Below are positions 52,319 through 62,548 of a stretch of DNA of 64,000 nt, piece after piece. Made by a program: the position numbers and the translations under genes. Position 1 is the first letter of the stretch, and each line of letters opens with the position of its first letter. This stretch comes from Tritrichomonas musculus (taxonomy: Eukaryota > Parabasalia > Tritrichomonadida > Tritrichomonadidae). The stretch is from positions 6,615,501 to 6,679,500 of the forward strand of contig JAPFFF010000004.1 of NCBI GenBank assembly GCA_039105265.1. Direction: 5' to 3'. The notes under the pieces are model-generated. The model did no database searches. It saw only the letters and a list, made by a program, of their open reading frames with translations, and was not told the DNA's origin.

Positions 52319-52567
52319 TCAAGATTTTAATATAGATCCATCAACCAACAAAAACATCTCTTCTGGCTTATCCTGAGATGCAAATTGCATAGGAGGCAGC
52401 ACTTCTCCGTAAGCACTAGCATTGGTCATAATCACCACATCACCAATTTCAAGTGGAGGCAATTCAATATCATCAGCAACAACATCCGAAGAAGTGCAAA
52501 GATTTCCGACTAAAGTGACTTTTTCTTTTAAACCAACATTTTCTTTTAATGTACTAAATTCAAACAA
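52319..52567 (-). pseudogene. Diaminopimelate decarboxylase-like (PLP fold III) C-terminal fragment
   Basis: About 83 codons: LKEKVTLVGNLCTSSDVVAD, then DIELPPLEIGDVVIMTNASA, YGEVLPPMQF, ending VDGSILKS. This fits the end of the Orn/DAP/Arg decarboxylase family: the G-x-x-C-x-S-x-D motif with the substrate-site Cys, the 'LP-x-L-x-x-GD' strand, and the A-Y-G tyrosine that contacts PLP. LysA makes lysine from meso-diaminopimelate. The whole PLP-binding barrel is absent, as the frame reaches a stop near 52600. It is a relic, probably of a gene acquired from bacteria. The 5' edge abuts the Sel1 gene. Confidence 0.75.
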
Positions 52568-52600
52568 AAAGATAGGATAAAAATCGATGAAATTATTTCA

Positions 52601-55343
52601 ATGTTTATTGACGAATACAATCAATTGAATATCGACGATTCATATTTATTTATTGAATTCGAATTATCAAAGAGATTCATATATGAATTCATTATTATCC
52701 AAGATAAAAATATTGAAAGGATTATTCATTTATTGATCTATTATTATGCAAACAATTCAGCTGCTCTTCTTGACTTAGGTTGCATGCATTATTACGGAGA
52801 TAAAATTGAACAAAATTATAGTAAAGAAAAGGAATGTTTTGAAATGTCAGCTAAATTAAATAATTCAGATGCTTTATATTTTTTAGGTGTTCTTTATAAA
52901 GATTGCAATGGAGTTGAACAAAATTATAGTAAAGCAAAAGAATATTATGAATTATCAGCCAATTTAAATAATTCAAGAGGTTTGTGTAATTTAGGCAAAC
53001 TTTATTATTTCGGTAATGGTGTTGAAATAGATTATTTGAAAGCAAAAAGATATTTTGAATTATCTTCTCAATTAAATAACTCAGATGCTCTTACTCTCTT
53101 TGGAAATTTATATCTTTATGGAAATGGCGTTGAAAAAGATTATTTAAAGGCAAAAGAATATTATGAATTATCAGCGAATCTAGATGATTCAAAAGCTCTT
53201 AATAATTTTGGATATCTATATGAAAAAGGTTTTGGTGTTACTCAAAGCTTTACTAAAGCCAGAGAATATTATGAATTATCTGCTAATTTAAATAATTCAA
53301 ACGCACTTGTAAATTTAGGTAATTTTTATCATTATGGAATTGGAGTTGAAAAAGATTATTTAAAAGCAAAAGAATATTATGAATTATCAGCTCAAATGGA
53401 CAATTCAGAAGCTCTAAACATTTTAGGTGATCTTTATTACAATGGAGACGGTGTTGATCAGGATTATTTAAAATCAAAACAATACTATAAAATGGCAGCT
53501 AAATTAGGCAATGCTGAAGCTTTTCTTAATTTAGGTTATTTGTATTTTAATGGATTAGGAGTAAAGACAGATTATGATAAATCAAAAAAATATTTTGAAT
53601 TGTCAGCCCCACAAAACAATCCACAAGCTTTTCTTAATTTAGGTTTTATATATTTTAATGGATTTGGAGTTGAAAAAAATTATACCAAAGCTATAGAATA
53701 TTTTGAATTATCAGCTCAACAAAATGTTCCAGAAGCCATTAATTATTTGTGATGTATTTATTACAATGGATTAGGAGTTGAAAAAAATTATGTAAAAGCT
53801 AGAGAGTATTTTGAATTAGCAGTTAAATATGATTATTTAAATAATATGGGTGAAATTTATTGTAATGGATATGGTGTAAAAAAGGATTATTTAAGAACGA
53901 AAGAATATTATGAATTATCATCAAAACAAGGTAATTCAGAAGCTTTTTTAAGATTAGGAACTCTTCATTTTAACGGATTTGGTGTTAAGCAAGATTATTT
54001 AATAGCTAAAGAATATTTCGAAATATCAGCAAATAAAAACAATCCAGATGCTTTATACAATTTGGGAGAGATGTATTATAATGGACAAGGTGTTGAACAA
54101 GATTATTTGAAAGCTAGTGAATATTATGAACTATCAACAAGACAAGGAAATTCAGATGCACCTTTAAAATTAGGAAATCTTTATTTAAATGGAAACGGCG
54201 TTAAACAAGATTATTCAAAAGTTATAGAATATTATGAATTGGCATTTTATAGAAATAATCCAGATGCTCCTTTTTATTTAGCCGAATTTTATTCAGATGG
54301 TTTCACTTTTAATGCTGATATACCAAAAGCTATTCAATATTACCAAAAGTCAATTGAAATTCACTATGATAAAATTAAAACATTCAGTAATATGGATTCT
54401 TTTTACACGTTAAAAAACATTTATAATAGATATTTTTATCATTCAAATAATAATCTTTGTTTGATTTATATCACTATTTTCAATGACATCGACAAAGCAA
54501 CCCCGTTTATTAAAGAGGCAGCTTTTGGCGAATATCCATTTGGACAGAACAATTTTGGCCTTTTAAATGGAATTTATTTTAATAATATTGAAAATGCAGA
54601 ATATATGTATCTTCGATCATCAAAAAATAAATTTGCTTTTGCTGAATTCAATCTTGGCTATTTGAAAGAGAAAAATGGCAAAATTGATGATTCAATTGAA
54701 CATTATTTAAAAGCATCGGAATATGAAGATTTTCCTTTGATTTTCCACAATCGTCAACATAATGATAAACGTCTTGAAATATCTAAAATTTTCATTATGT
54801 GTTTCACTAATTTGAAACTTACTGAATATTTTTTTGTTCAAGGAAATTTCATTGAATCTAAAAAATATTTCGTCAAATCATTCGCCAAATTGAATAATAA
54901 TAATGAATCCATTCAAATTTGATTTATATAATGAAAAGCCAGACATTCTCTTTTTAGATCTTAAGAAATATATTTTTAATTATCCATCATTCAATTTGAG
55001 TAATCAAACAAATTTAAATCCAAATATTAAAAAACAAATAGATTCGGTTTTAAGCAAAGAAAATAAACCTACGATTGGAAAATTAAGAGAAAAAGAAATA
55101 TTTTGTAAAAATAAACGCGTTTTTGATGAATTGTTTGAATCTATTTTATCCAATAAAAAATATAAAGATATTTTTGTAAATGAAATACAAAAAATTCAAC
55201 AAATTATGAATGAAATCATTTACACTCATCCTTATCATATTTTGTTTGGGAGAATAAACATCGAAAAACCAAAACAGAAAGGTGATGATAATAGCAAAAT
55301 AGATATTGATGAAAATTTCTAAGAAGGCTTTGGTAATATTTAG
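52601..55343 (+). pseudogene. Sel1-repeat protein of the giant family, without kinase part, broken
   Basis: From ATG 52601 a frame of 383 codons carries nine Sel1 repeats (LGVLYKDCNGVEQNYSKAKE, YYELSANLNNS). It meets TGA at 53750-53752, where a Gly codon is expected (NYL-stop-CIYYNGLG). The same frame then stays open to 54922 with six or so more repeats. Near 54903-54922 it changes frame and continues (DLYNEKPDILFLDLKKYIF) to TAA 55320-55322. This stop replaces the Tyr of the family signature, since the DNA after it reads EGFGNI and TAG. Three lesions therefore interrupt a gene that otherwise looks well kept, implying recent loss or stop read-through. There is no kinase domain upstream; the start region abuts the decarboxylase relic. 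Confidence 0.8.
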
Positions 55344-55756
55344 TAAAATATATATGCTACTATTTTTTTTAGAAAAAAACTTTCTTTTAACAATTTTAGA
55401 AAGAAATATCATATAAAATCATTAAATCTCTTTTTCTCAATCTATTTTACTTTTATATTGATCATACATGTGAATATTGCACGATTCAACTAAAAAATAG
55501 AATTGTAGATTCAATGGGATAAATCGATTCTATTTATATATTTGATAATATTTTGAATAATTTCAATTGACATTCAATTTTTTGAATGATTTTTCACAAA
55601 TCATTTCCAAGCTCACCTTTAAGAAGATAAAAAAGTAATGGATAGAATTTTAAAGAATTATAAAATAGTTTTACAATTTTCTCCCGTTCATTTTGATATC
55701 TATAGACCAGCGACATCATAATCAATAGGATTGCGATTATTAGCTTTGATTTTATT
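55344..55756. other. Intergenic, nothing recognised
   Basis: AT-rich 3' flank of the broken Sel1 gene. Confidence 0.4.
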
Positions 55757-55862
55757 TGAAATTTCAACAGATTGAAGGTTTTACATTTGTAAAATGTATA
55801 CTCATTTATTTCTGTTAAATTAAATGGTTTATAAATACTTTTGGTTGATGCATTATAAAATG
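55757..55862 (-). pseudogene. BspA-like LRR fragment
   Basis: This plus-strand DNA follows 63682-63785 of the window closely (TTTACATTTGTAAAATG, TACTCATTTATTTCTGTTAA, ATTATAAAATG), which in the intact gene codes one LRR and a half (NLIEINEYAFYKCKNLQTVEF). It has small changes and no open frame of note. Confidence 0.7.
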
Positions 55863-55909
55863 GTTTCTACTTTTCATTTTTATGGTGGGGTATCTTTTTT
55901 TTTTTTTTT

Positions 55910-56556
55910 GGGAAATCGTAATTGCCCTCAATCGTAATTGCCCGCACAAAAAAGGTCAATTTTGGCCTTAAAACCGTTGTCAAATGAAAATGGAAGAATG
56001 ACTTTTTGAATTATTTGGCTAATTATTCTCTGAAAATAATAATAAAATTACTAATTTACGAAATCTTCCTCAGATATTTGCGAAGTCTTCCCAAAATAGT
56101 TGCGAAATCTTCCCCAGATATTTGCGAAATCTTCCCCAGATATTTGCGAAGTCTTCCCCAGATAATTACGAAATCTTCCCCAGATAATTACAAAATCTTC
56201 CCAAAATAGTTGCGAAATCTTCCCCAGATATTTGCGAAATCTTCCCAAAATAGTTACGAAATCTTCCCCAGATAGTTGCGAAATCATTTTCAGATGATTA
56301 TTCTTATCTGATTATAAAATCATTTTCAGATGATCACAACTATCTGGGGAAGATTTCGCAAATATCTGAGGAAGATTTCGAACTATTTTGGGAAGACTTC
56401 GCAAATATCTGAGGAAGATTTCGTAAATTAGTAATTTTATTATTATTTTCAGAGAATAATTAGCCAAATAATTCAAAAAGTCATTCTTCCATTTTCATTT
56501 GACAACGGTTTTAAGGCCAAAATTGACCTTTTTTGTGCGAGCAATTACGATTTCCC
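55910..56556. mobile_element. 647-bp foldback element with internal 22-bp repeats
   Basis: The left end GGGAAATCGTAATTGCC and the right end (complement GGGAAATCGTAATTGCTCGC) open inverted arms of roughly 200 bp that are nearly perfect (shared GCACAAAAAAGGTCAATTTT, AATTATTTGGCTAATTATTC). The left arm has one 16-bp duplication (CTCAATCGTAATTGCC). The middle holds tandem 22-bp units of the TGCGAAATCTTCCCCAGATA + TT type, which also start each arm's inner edge. Both ends abut T runs, so the target duplication cannot be read. No coding capacity. Such long arms are typical of foldback or MITE derivatives. Confidence 0.8.
56052..56290. repeat. 22-bp tandem array inside the foldback element, about 10-11 copies
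   Basis: Units alternate between a CCCCAGATATT and a CCCAAAATAGT ending, which suggests an older 44-bp dimer. Because 22 is not a multiple of three, the open frames that cross it are chance effects. Confidence 0.8.
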
Positions 56557-56601
<45 letters not shown>

Positions 56602-56879
56602 AGTAGTTTTTCTACTTTTTCAAATAAATGCTTAGGTATCTTGTTTTAGAAGATAAAGCAAAAATCTTGCAAGAAAAAATTATTCAAATATAGAAAATAC
56701 AGAAGATACACATGTAATTAATTACTTTTTCAAATTAAAGGGTTTATTTTTTATGTGGGCTTAAATTTGTACAATTCCAAAACAACATATTCCAAATATA
56801 TACGCAAAAGCACTACATAAAGTTCGATATCCGCTCCGCGTAATTTCGTTTCATTTTTATACAAAGATGCAAAAGTACT
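56557..56879. other. Homopolymer tract and spacer
   Basis: About 24 T are followed directly by about 22 A and then AGTAGTTTTTCTACTTTTT, so the whole can form an A/T cruciform and a small hairpin. The remainder is AT-rich without features. Confidence 0.6.
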
Positions 56880-57925
56880 TTGTGCCAAAAGAGCAAATTT
56901 TGCAAAGGTCAATTTAAGAATTCATCAAAGGCTGCATCTAATTTTGTTGCATGCTTTGAAAGATTGAGAAACACTCGGACCCAGCAATATATGTCAATAC
57001 CCAAAGTTTTTGCATTATAAGAGAGAACTACTGTACCCCATGAAGATGCTGATCCAGTTATAATCTATCCAAAGAAAGACAAAGAAACCATATCACTAAA
57101 GCATAAGGCGATAATTGAGCCTTTAACCGAAATGAACATTCCCTACATTTATCTTGAATCACCTGTTTGGGAAAACTTCGCAATGAAAAACTTTTTGGGA
57201 AACCTGATTCCCGCATTCAGCAAACTTGCTACATCAGTGAATTCAAGATTTACAGAATCACATCTACTGCTAATCTATTGATGGCTCTACTTTGATTTCA
57301 CTCCATATATAAGGGAATGTCTTAGTTGATCATTATGGCCTTCATTTAGCTGGATTCAAGCATGTTGATGATCAAGAAAGAAAAACATTAGCAATTGTTG
57401 TTTCAGATAAATTTAAACAATATTCCATGCATATCATTTTCACCCACATCATTTTCACGCATATCATTTCCATGCACTGCATTCACATCAGATCAATCGT
57501 CAGTGACAATGCAGCATCACTAAAAAGTGCAATTACAAATGTTGATGATAATGTCAGCTTTAGTAGTAAATGGTTAGGGGTGTTTCAGCATTATCATATA
57601 GATAAAACCATAAATCATTTTTTTAGATTTGTTTATAAAACAATATCTTTTGGGAATTCCTTACTGCATTATTCGACTTCTACTTGGACTATTCTGCTTT
57701 CAACACGGGAGAAGAATTATTAGCCTTTTGGAAGTTGCAACTGGATAAGAAAACAAGAACTACTCGTGTGAACCAAGGAGATCCAATTCTTTTGAAAACA
57801 CTTGTTATTTTACCCAGCATTAGAATCTTCGATTGAAAGAGAATTCAGCCAAATCAAGTCAATTATGACGCTTGGCGACTTTTTCTTCCCTTACAAAAGA
57901 AAGTATTACTTGAAATAACTTTTTT
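56880..57925 (+). mobile_element. hAT-type DNA transposon, decayed transposase
   Basis: Plus-strand reading in changing frames shows PVIIYPKKDKETISLKHKAI, NIPYIYLESPVWENFAMKNF (hAT helical part), LVDHYGLHLAGF, SIVSDNAASLKSAI (the catalytic S-D-N-A region) and AFNTGEELLAFWKLQLDKKT. Last comes ESSIEREFSQIKSIMTLGDF, the hAT dimerisation motif E-R-x-F-S. At least five frame changes or stops, so no active enzyme. The terminal inverted repeats were not found; the foldback element just upstream is not obviously its end. Confidence 0.75.
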
Positions 57926-58166
57926 TTTATTTTTTTTATTTTTGTTAGATATTATTATTATAACAATAGAAAGGTTAAATATATAAATAAAATGCTTCAT
58001 TTCCTTGTTTGGATGTTTTTAACTTGAGAAATTTGGAAATAACTTCTTTTATTTCATTAGTATATTAGTTTATATTTTGAAAGGAGATATCGGTTATTAA
58101 AAATAAACTATTTAATTTTAAAATCTGGTAAGGTTTATATTAATTATAGTTTGGACAAGGTTACTC
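57926..58166. other. Upstream region of the third giant kinase/Sel1 gene
   Basis: AT-rich; no secure promoter motif. The giant gene starts 240 bp after the transposon relic. Confidence 0.4.
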
Positions 58167-61100
58167 ATGATAGATAATGTCTCAAAACTAAATGAATTCT
58201 TACATGATGAAAGCAATTATATTAAATTCAAGAAAAATGAGATGAAAAATATTATTTTAAAATTTAATATTTATTATATCTCAGAAAAAATATCGCCCGA
58301 CAACGATGAAATATCAAAGATCACTCAAAATATTAAAAATTCTGAGATTATTTTAATTGATCATAAATCAAATTATCTAATTATTTGTTTTGAAAAAACT
58401 TTGATTATTCTTGAACATACTTCATTTTCTTTTCTTCAAAAATTCATTTTTATATATTCTTCATCTTATATATTTTTTTTGTCTGACTCAAAAGACATCA
58501 TTAAGGATAAAATCGCATATAAAAATATAGAAATTGAAGTCAATTCGAATTTTTTAGAAGAAATTTCAAATTTTTCAAAAGATATTTACTTATTTACAAA
58601 AAGAAAAGATATTAAAGGAATTTGGTCAATGATTGTTTCAAGCATGGCTGGCTATTTGATCAAAAAAAGTTATTTTAAAAGTGACCCAAATCGCATTGAA
58701 AATTTCATTGATAACATTGAAGAATACTCAAACCCAGAAATTATTGATGAAAATGACATTATTGAATTAAGAAATATAGGAACAGGAAGTGTTTTTAAAT
58801 GTAATTTGATTTACCTCATAAAAAAGGAAGAGCTAGGCGTGATTAAAATTCCATATGGAAATGATATTGAAAATGTAAAATTAATAGAAAGAGAAAAAAA
58901 TAACTATTTGACAATAAAGCATCCATTTTTACCGAAATTTTATGGAACAATCAAAAATAAAAACTTTATTGTTATTGAATTTATTAGAGGGCAAACATTA
59001 CAAGATATAGATTTAAATATACTCGAATATAAAGACAGAATTACTATTATGGTCCAAATTATTTTTATTATTCTTTTTTTTCATTCCAAGAATTTAATTT
59101 ATCGTGATTTAAAACCAAATAATATAATGATTAATGAATATAAGGCAGCAATTCTCATTGATCTTGATCGATTGATTGGAATTGATTGTCATGATCAAAC
59201 ATTAAACTTTCAATCTGATTATTTTGATCCTGAAATTTGTCAAACTGGAAAGTTTTCTTATAAAAGTGATATCTATTCACTTGGAAAAGTGATTGATTTT
59301 TTATTTAATTTGAAAAGTTTTGATTCAAATTCAATGAAAGATATTGATTTTGATATTGAATATCCTATTATATGTAAAATATCTCAAATATGTACAGATA
59401 AAACCGAAAAACGACCTCTCATATGGCATTTAAAACCGTTTTTTGTATTGTTCCATACGCAAATCAGAATTAATCTTACAAATAATTTTATATATGATCA
59501 CTTTACCTATTTTACAATTATAAATAATATAGCAAAAGACATTTTTGATCCAAATAAACAATATCAATATCTTTTAGGATATATTTATTGCTATGGAATA
59601 TATGTAAAACAAGATATTGATAAATCAATTCATTATTTATCACTTGCTGCATATAACAATGATTCAGATGCACAAAACACTCTTGGCCAATTTTATTTTA
59701 AAGGAATTTTGATCCCATTTGATATAAGCAAAGCAATTCATTATTTGTCACAAGCAGCTAATCAGAATCATCCAGAAGCACAAACTTTTCTTGGAGAAGC
59801 TTATCTAAAAGGAATATATGTACCAACAGACATAAATAAAGCAATTTATTATTTTTCACTTGCTGCAAAGCAAAATTATTCACAAGGGCAATTTAAACTT
59901 GGATTAATATATACAAATGGTATCAATGTTGCACGCGACATCAACAAAGGCATTTATTACTATTTATTAGCTGCAAAACAAAATCATATTGAAGCACAAT
60001 ATAACCTTGGCATTATTTATTATAATGGACAATATGTTATGCGTGACATTGACAAAGCAATTTATTATTTTTCATTAGCTGCAAAACAAGATTTGTCACT
60101 TGCTCAAGAAATCCTTGGATCTATATATTATGAAGGGAAGTATATACAAAGAGATATCAATAAATCAATTTATTATTTTTCACTAGCAGCAAATCAAAAT
60201 GATAGTAGGTCTCAATACGTTCTTGGAATCATATTTTTGGAAGGAAAATATGTTCCAATAAATATTACCAAAGCAATACATTATTTGGAACTAGCAGCTA
60301 ATCAAAACGATATACACGCATTGTTTATACTCGGACTCACTTATTATGAAGGAATTCGTGTTCCACGTAATATGAATAAAGCAATTCACTATTTTACGTT
60401 AGCTGCTAAATTAAATGAACCAGAATCACAATTTAAACTCGGACTCATTTATTCAGAAAGTCAATTTGTTCCACGTGATATGAATAAAGCAATCTATTAT
60501 TATTTATTAGCATCAAACAATAATATTCCAGAAGCCAATTATAATCTTGGATTAATTTATTATGATGGAAAGACCATTCCACGTGATATCAAAAAAGCAA
60601 TTTATTATTTTTCTTTAGCTTCAAATCAAAAATATACATCAGCCTATTTTAAATTAGGCGTTATTTACTCTGACGGAAAATATGTTCCTATAGATATTAG
60701 TCAAGCAATTTATTATTTTACACTTGCATCAGATCAAAACTTAAGAGATGCTCAATATAACCTTGCTACTCTTTACTATGAAGGAAAATATGTTTCGCGA
60801 GATATCAACAAAGCAATTTATTATTATACACTTGCAGCAGATCAAAGTTTTAAATTTGCTCAATTCATTCTTGGCGTTATTTATTATGAAGGAAAATATA
60901 TCCATCCTGATATCAATAAATCAATTCATTATTTAGAACTTTCAGCAAATCAATATTATTCATATGCTCAATTTTATCTTGGTTTTATTTATTATGAAGG
61001 TAAACATATTGCACGTAATATCAATAAAGCAATTCACTATTTAAGCCTTGCTGCAAAGACACTTCCAAATGCTCAATTTTCTCTTGGTTCTTTTTATTAT

Positions 61101-61844
61101 ACAGGCGAATTATTTCCAAAAAATGTTCAAAAGGGAATTTCATTCATAATACAAGCTTCACAAAATGGATATAGATTAGCAAATTTTGCTCATGGATTTT
61201 TATATCATGAAGGAAAATATATCAAGAGAAATGCAGAAAAAGCAATACATTATTATAAGGAAGCATCTTCATTTAACATCAATTTTGCGAAAAACAATCT
61301 AGGTGTTATTTATAAATATGGATTTGAACATATAAAAAAGAATATTTATAATGCTATTGAATATTTTGAAGAAGCAATTAACCAGGAGAATGATTATGTA
61401 TCAATGTATAATTTGGCTCACATTTACATCTATGATGAAACAATTGAACACAATTTTGATAAATCAATTGAATTATTAATCAAATCATCTGATTATTTCA
61501 TTCCATCAATCATTTTATTGTGTTTTGCTTTAATTCGAAAATTTGGTTTTGATCTAAAAATTATTAAAAAGGAAGTTGTCAAAAGAACTGGCGAAATAAG
61601 TGAGCTTCCATTAAAGGTATATGAAACAATTGAATGCAACAATTTAACTGAAAAATATGTTTTTGAATCTAAATATGAATCATTTAAAACAAAAGATTAT
61701 TTGTATGCTATTGGATTTAAAATAATACAATCATCAATGCTCGACAATCAAAAGTTACGAAATATTTCAAAATACCCAAATACCAAAAATATTTCATCTT
61801 TATTTTATGAAGGTTTTGGTGATATAAACAAATTTGGAAATTAA
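58167..61844 (+). CDS. Giant kinase-like protein with about 18 Sel1 repeats (DLD-type core)
   Basis: A 1225-residue frame from ATG 58167. The N-terminal family domain (KTLIILEHTSFSFLQKFIF, IWSMIVSSMAGYLIKKSYFK) leads to a kinase-like region: glycine loop RNIGTGSVFK, Lys in LGVIKIPYG, YRDLKPNN (312-319), DLD (332-334) for DFG, DPE for APE, DIYSLGKVIDF. The loop and lysine are better preserved than in the 42-46 kb relative, so some activity is possible. Sel1 repeats run from about 470 to 1110 (LGIIYYNGQYVMRDIDKAIY, YFSLAAKQ). The end carries SSLFYEGFGDINKFG. One repeat pair was copied into debris at 37.9 kb. Cytosolic, as no signal or membrane segment is seen. Confidence 0.85.
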   Translation: MIDNVSKLNEFLHDESNYIKFKKNEMKNIILKFNIYYISEKISPDNDEISKITQNIKNSEIILIDHKSNYLIICFEKTLIILEHTSFSFLQKFIFIYSSSYIFFLSDSKDIIKDKIAYKNIEIEVNSNFLEEISNFSKDIYLFTKRKDIKGIWSMIVSSMAGYLIKKSYFKSDPNRIENFIDNIEEYSNPEIIDENDIIELRNIGTGSVFKCNLIYLIKKEELGVIKIPYGNDIENVKLIEREKNNYLTIKHPFLPKFYGTIKNKNFIVIEFIRGQTLQDIDLNILEYKDRITIMVQIIFIILFFHSKNLIYRDLKPNNIMINEYKAAILIDLDRLIGIDCHDQTLNFQSDYFDPEICQTGKFSYKSDIYSLGKVIDFLFNLKSFDSNSMKDIDFDIEYPIICKISQICTDKTEKRPLIWHLKPFFVLFHTQIRINLTNNFIYDHFTYFTIINNIAKDIFDPNKQYQYLLGYIYCYGIYVKQDIDKSIHYLSLAAYNNDSDAQNTLGQFYFKGILIPFDISKAIHYLSQAANQNHPEAQTFLGEAYLKGIYVPTDINKAIYYFSLAAKQNYSQGQFKLGLIYTNGINVARDINKGIYYYLLAAKQNHIEAQYNLGIIYYNGQYVMRDIDKAIYYFSLAAKQDLSLAQEILGSIYYEGKYIQRDINKSIYYFSLAANQNDSRSQYVLGIIFLEGKYVPINITKAIHYLELAANQNDIHALFILGLTYYEGIRVPRNMNKAIHYFTLAAKLNEPESQFKLGLIYSESQFVPRDMNKAIYYYLLASNNNIPEANYNLGLIYYDGKTIPRDIKKAIYYFSLASNQKYTSAYFKLGVIYSDGKYVPIDISQAIYYFTLASDQNLRDAQYNLATLYYEGKYVSRDINKAIYYYTLAADQSFKFAQFILGVIYYEGKYIHPDINKSIHYLELSANQYYSYAQFYLGFIYYEGKHIARNINKAIHYLSLAAKTLPNAQFSLGSFYYTGELFPKNVQKGISFIIQASQNGYRLANFAHGFLYHEGKYIKRNAEKAIHYYKEASSFNINFAKNNLGVIYKYGFEHIKKNIYNAIEYFEEAINQENDYVSMYNLAHIYIYDETIEHNFDKSIELLIKSSDYFIPSIILLCFALIRKFGFDLKIIKKEVVKRTGEISELPLKVYETIECNNLTEKYVFESKYESFKTKDYLYAIGFKIIQSSMLDNQKLRNISKYPNTKNISSLFYEGFGDINKFGN

Positions 61845-62548
61845 TAGTAATAATAAAATTGTGGAATGTATTTCAAACTCTTGAGATAAGTCGTTATGCT
61901 TCTAAATTAATAATATATTCACTATGGATAGTTGTTGATGATTTCAGATTTTAAGGGAAATCAATTGTGGATTTTCATAACGAGTACCCTGACGAAAATA
62001 TAAAAATGTTTCAAAATCATACATCAAAAATAGAATAGAATGTAGAATCATATAAAAAATGAACTGGAAAAATAAAAGTTTTTTTTTTTAATATCACAAC
62101 ATATACATTGTTTCAAAAAAAAATTAGTTTATTAATTTATAATCAGTGTCACTTATATATTCTTTTTATTGTGTTAAAATTCTTTTTTTTGGATATGTTG
62201 ATATCACAATTTATACTGTTTTTTTGGCAAAATTTTATAAATAAATATGTATAAAATTAGTGTATTCAAAGCCAAACAAGACATAATTGGAATAATACAT
62301 TTCATTTTGGGTTTTACCATTTTGATCATATGAAAATATTTTTGATGAATGAAATCTTTTGATTGATGACTAAACAAAGAGTTAAATAAATTCATATATC
62401 TATAATAGCAAGAGAAAATTTTTGTTTATCAACATATGCTATTTGATTTATAAATTTTGCCAAAAAATATAAGTGAGTTAATGTATTTGACTATTAAACA
62501 TCGATCAAATATCTTTTGTATCATAGAACCTGCTATTAATGTCATCAT
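61845..62548. other. Intergenic between convergent genes
   Basis: 3' flanks of the giant gene and the BspA gene. The last 75 bp (from about 62472) are also present at 48463-48540, so the duplication of the BspA end includes 3' flank. Confidence 0.5.

Noticed and set aside
56006-56290. Open frames on both strands with repeating GEDF/GRF or SSPD patterns
   Set aside because: They are by-products of a 22-bp tandem array in a foldback element; the unit length is not a multiple of three.
55910-57925. Foldback element and hAT relic as one transposon
   Set aside because: The foldback arms are complete on their own and no matching end was found after the transposase relic, so a single element is not supported.
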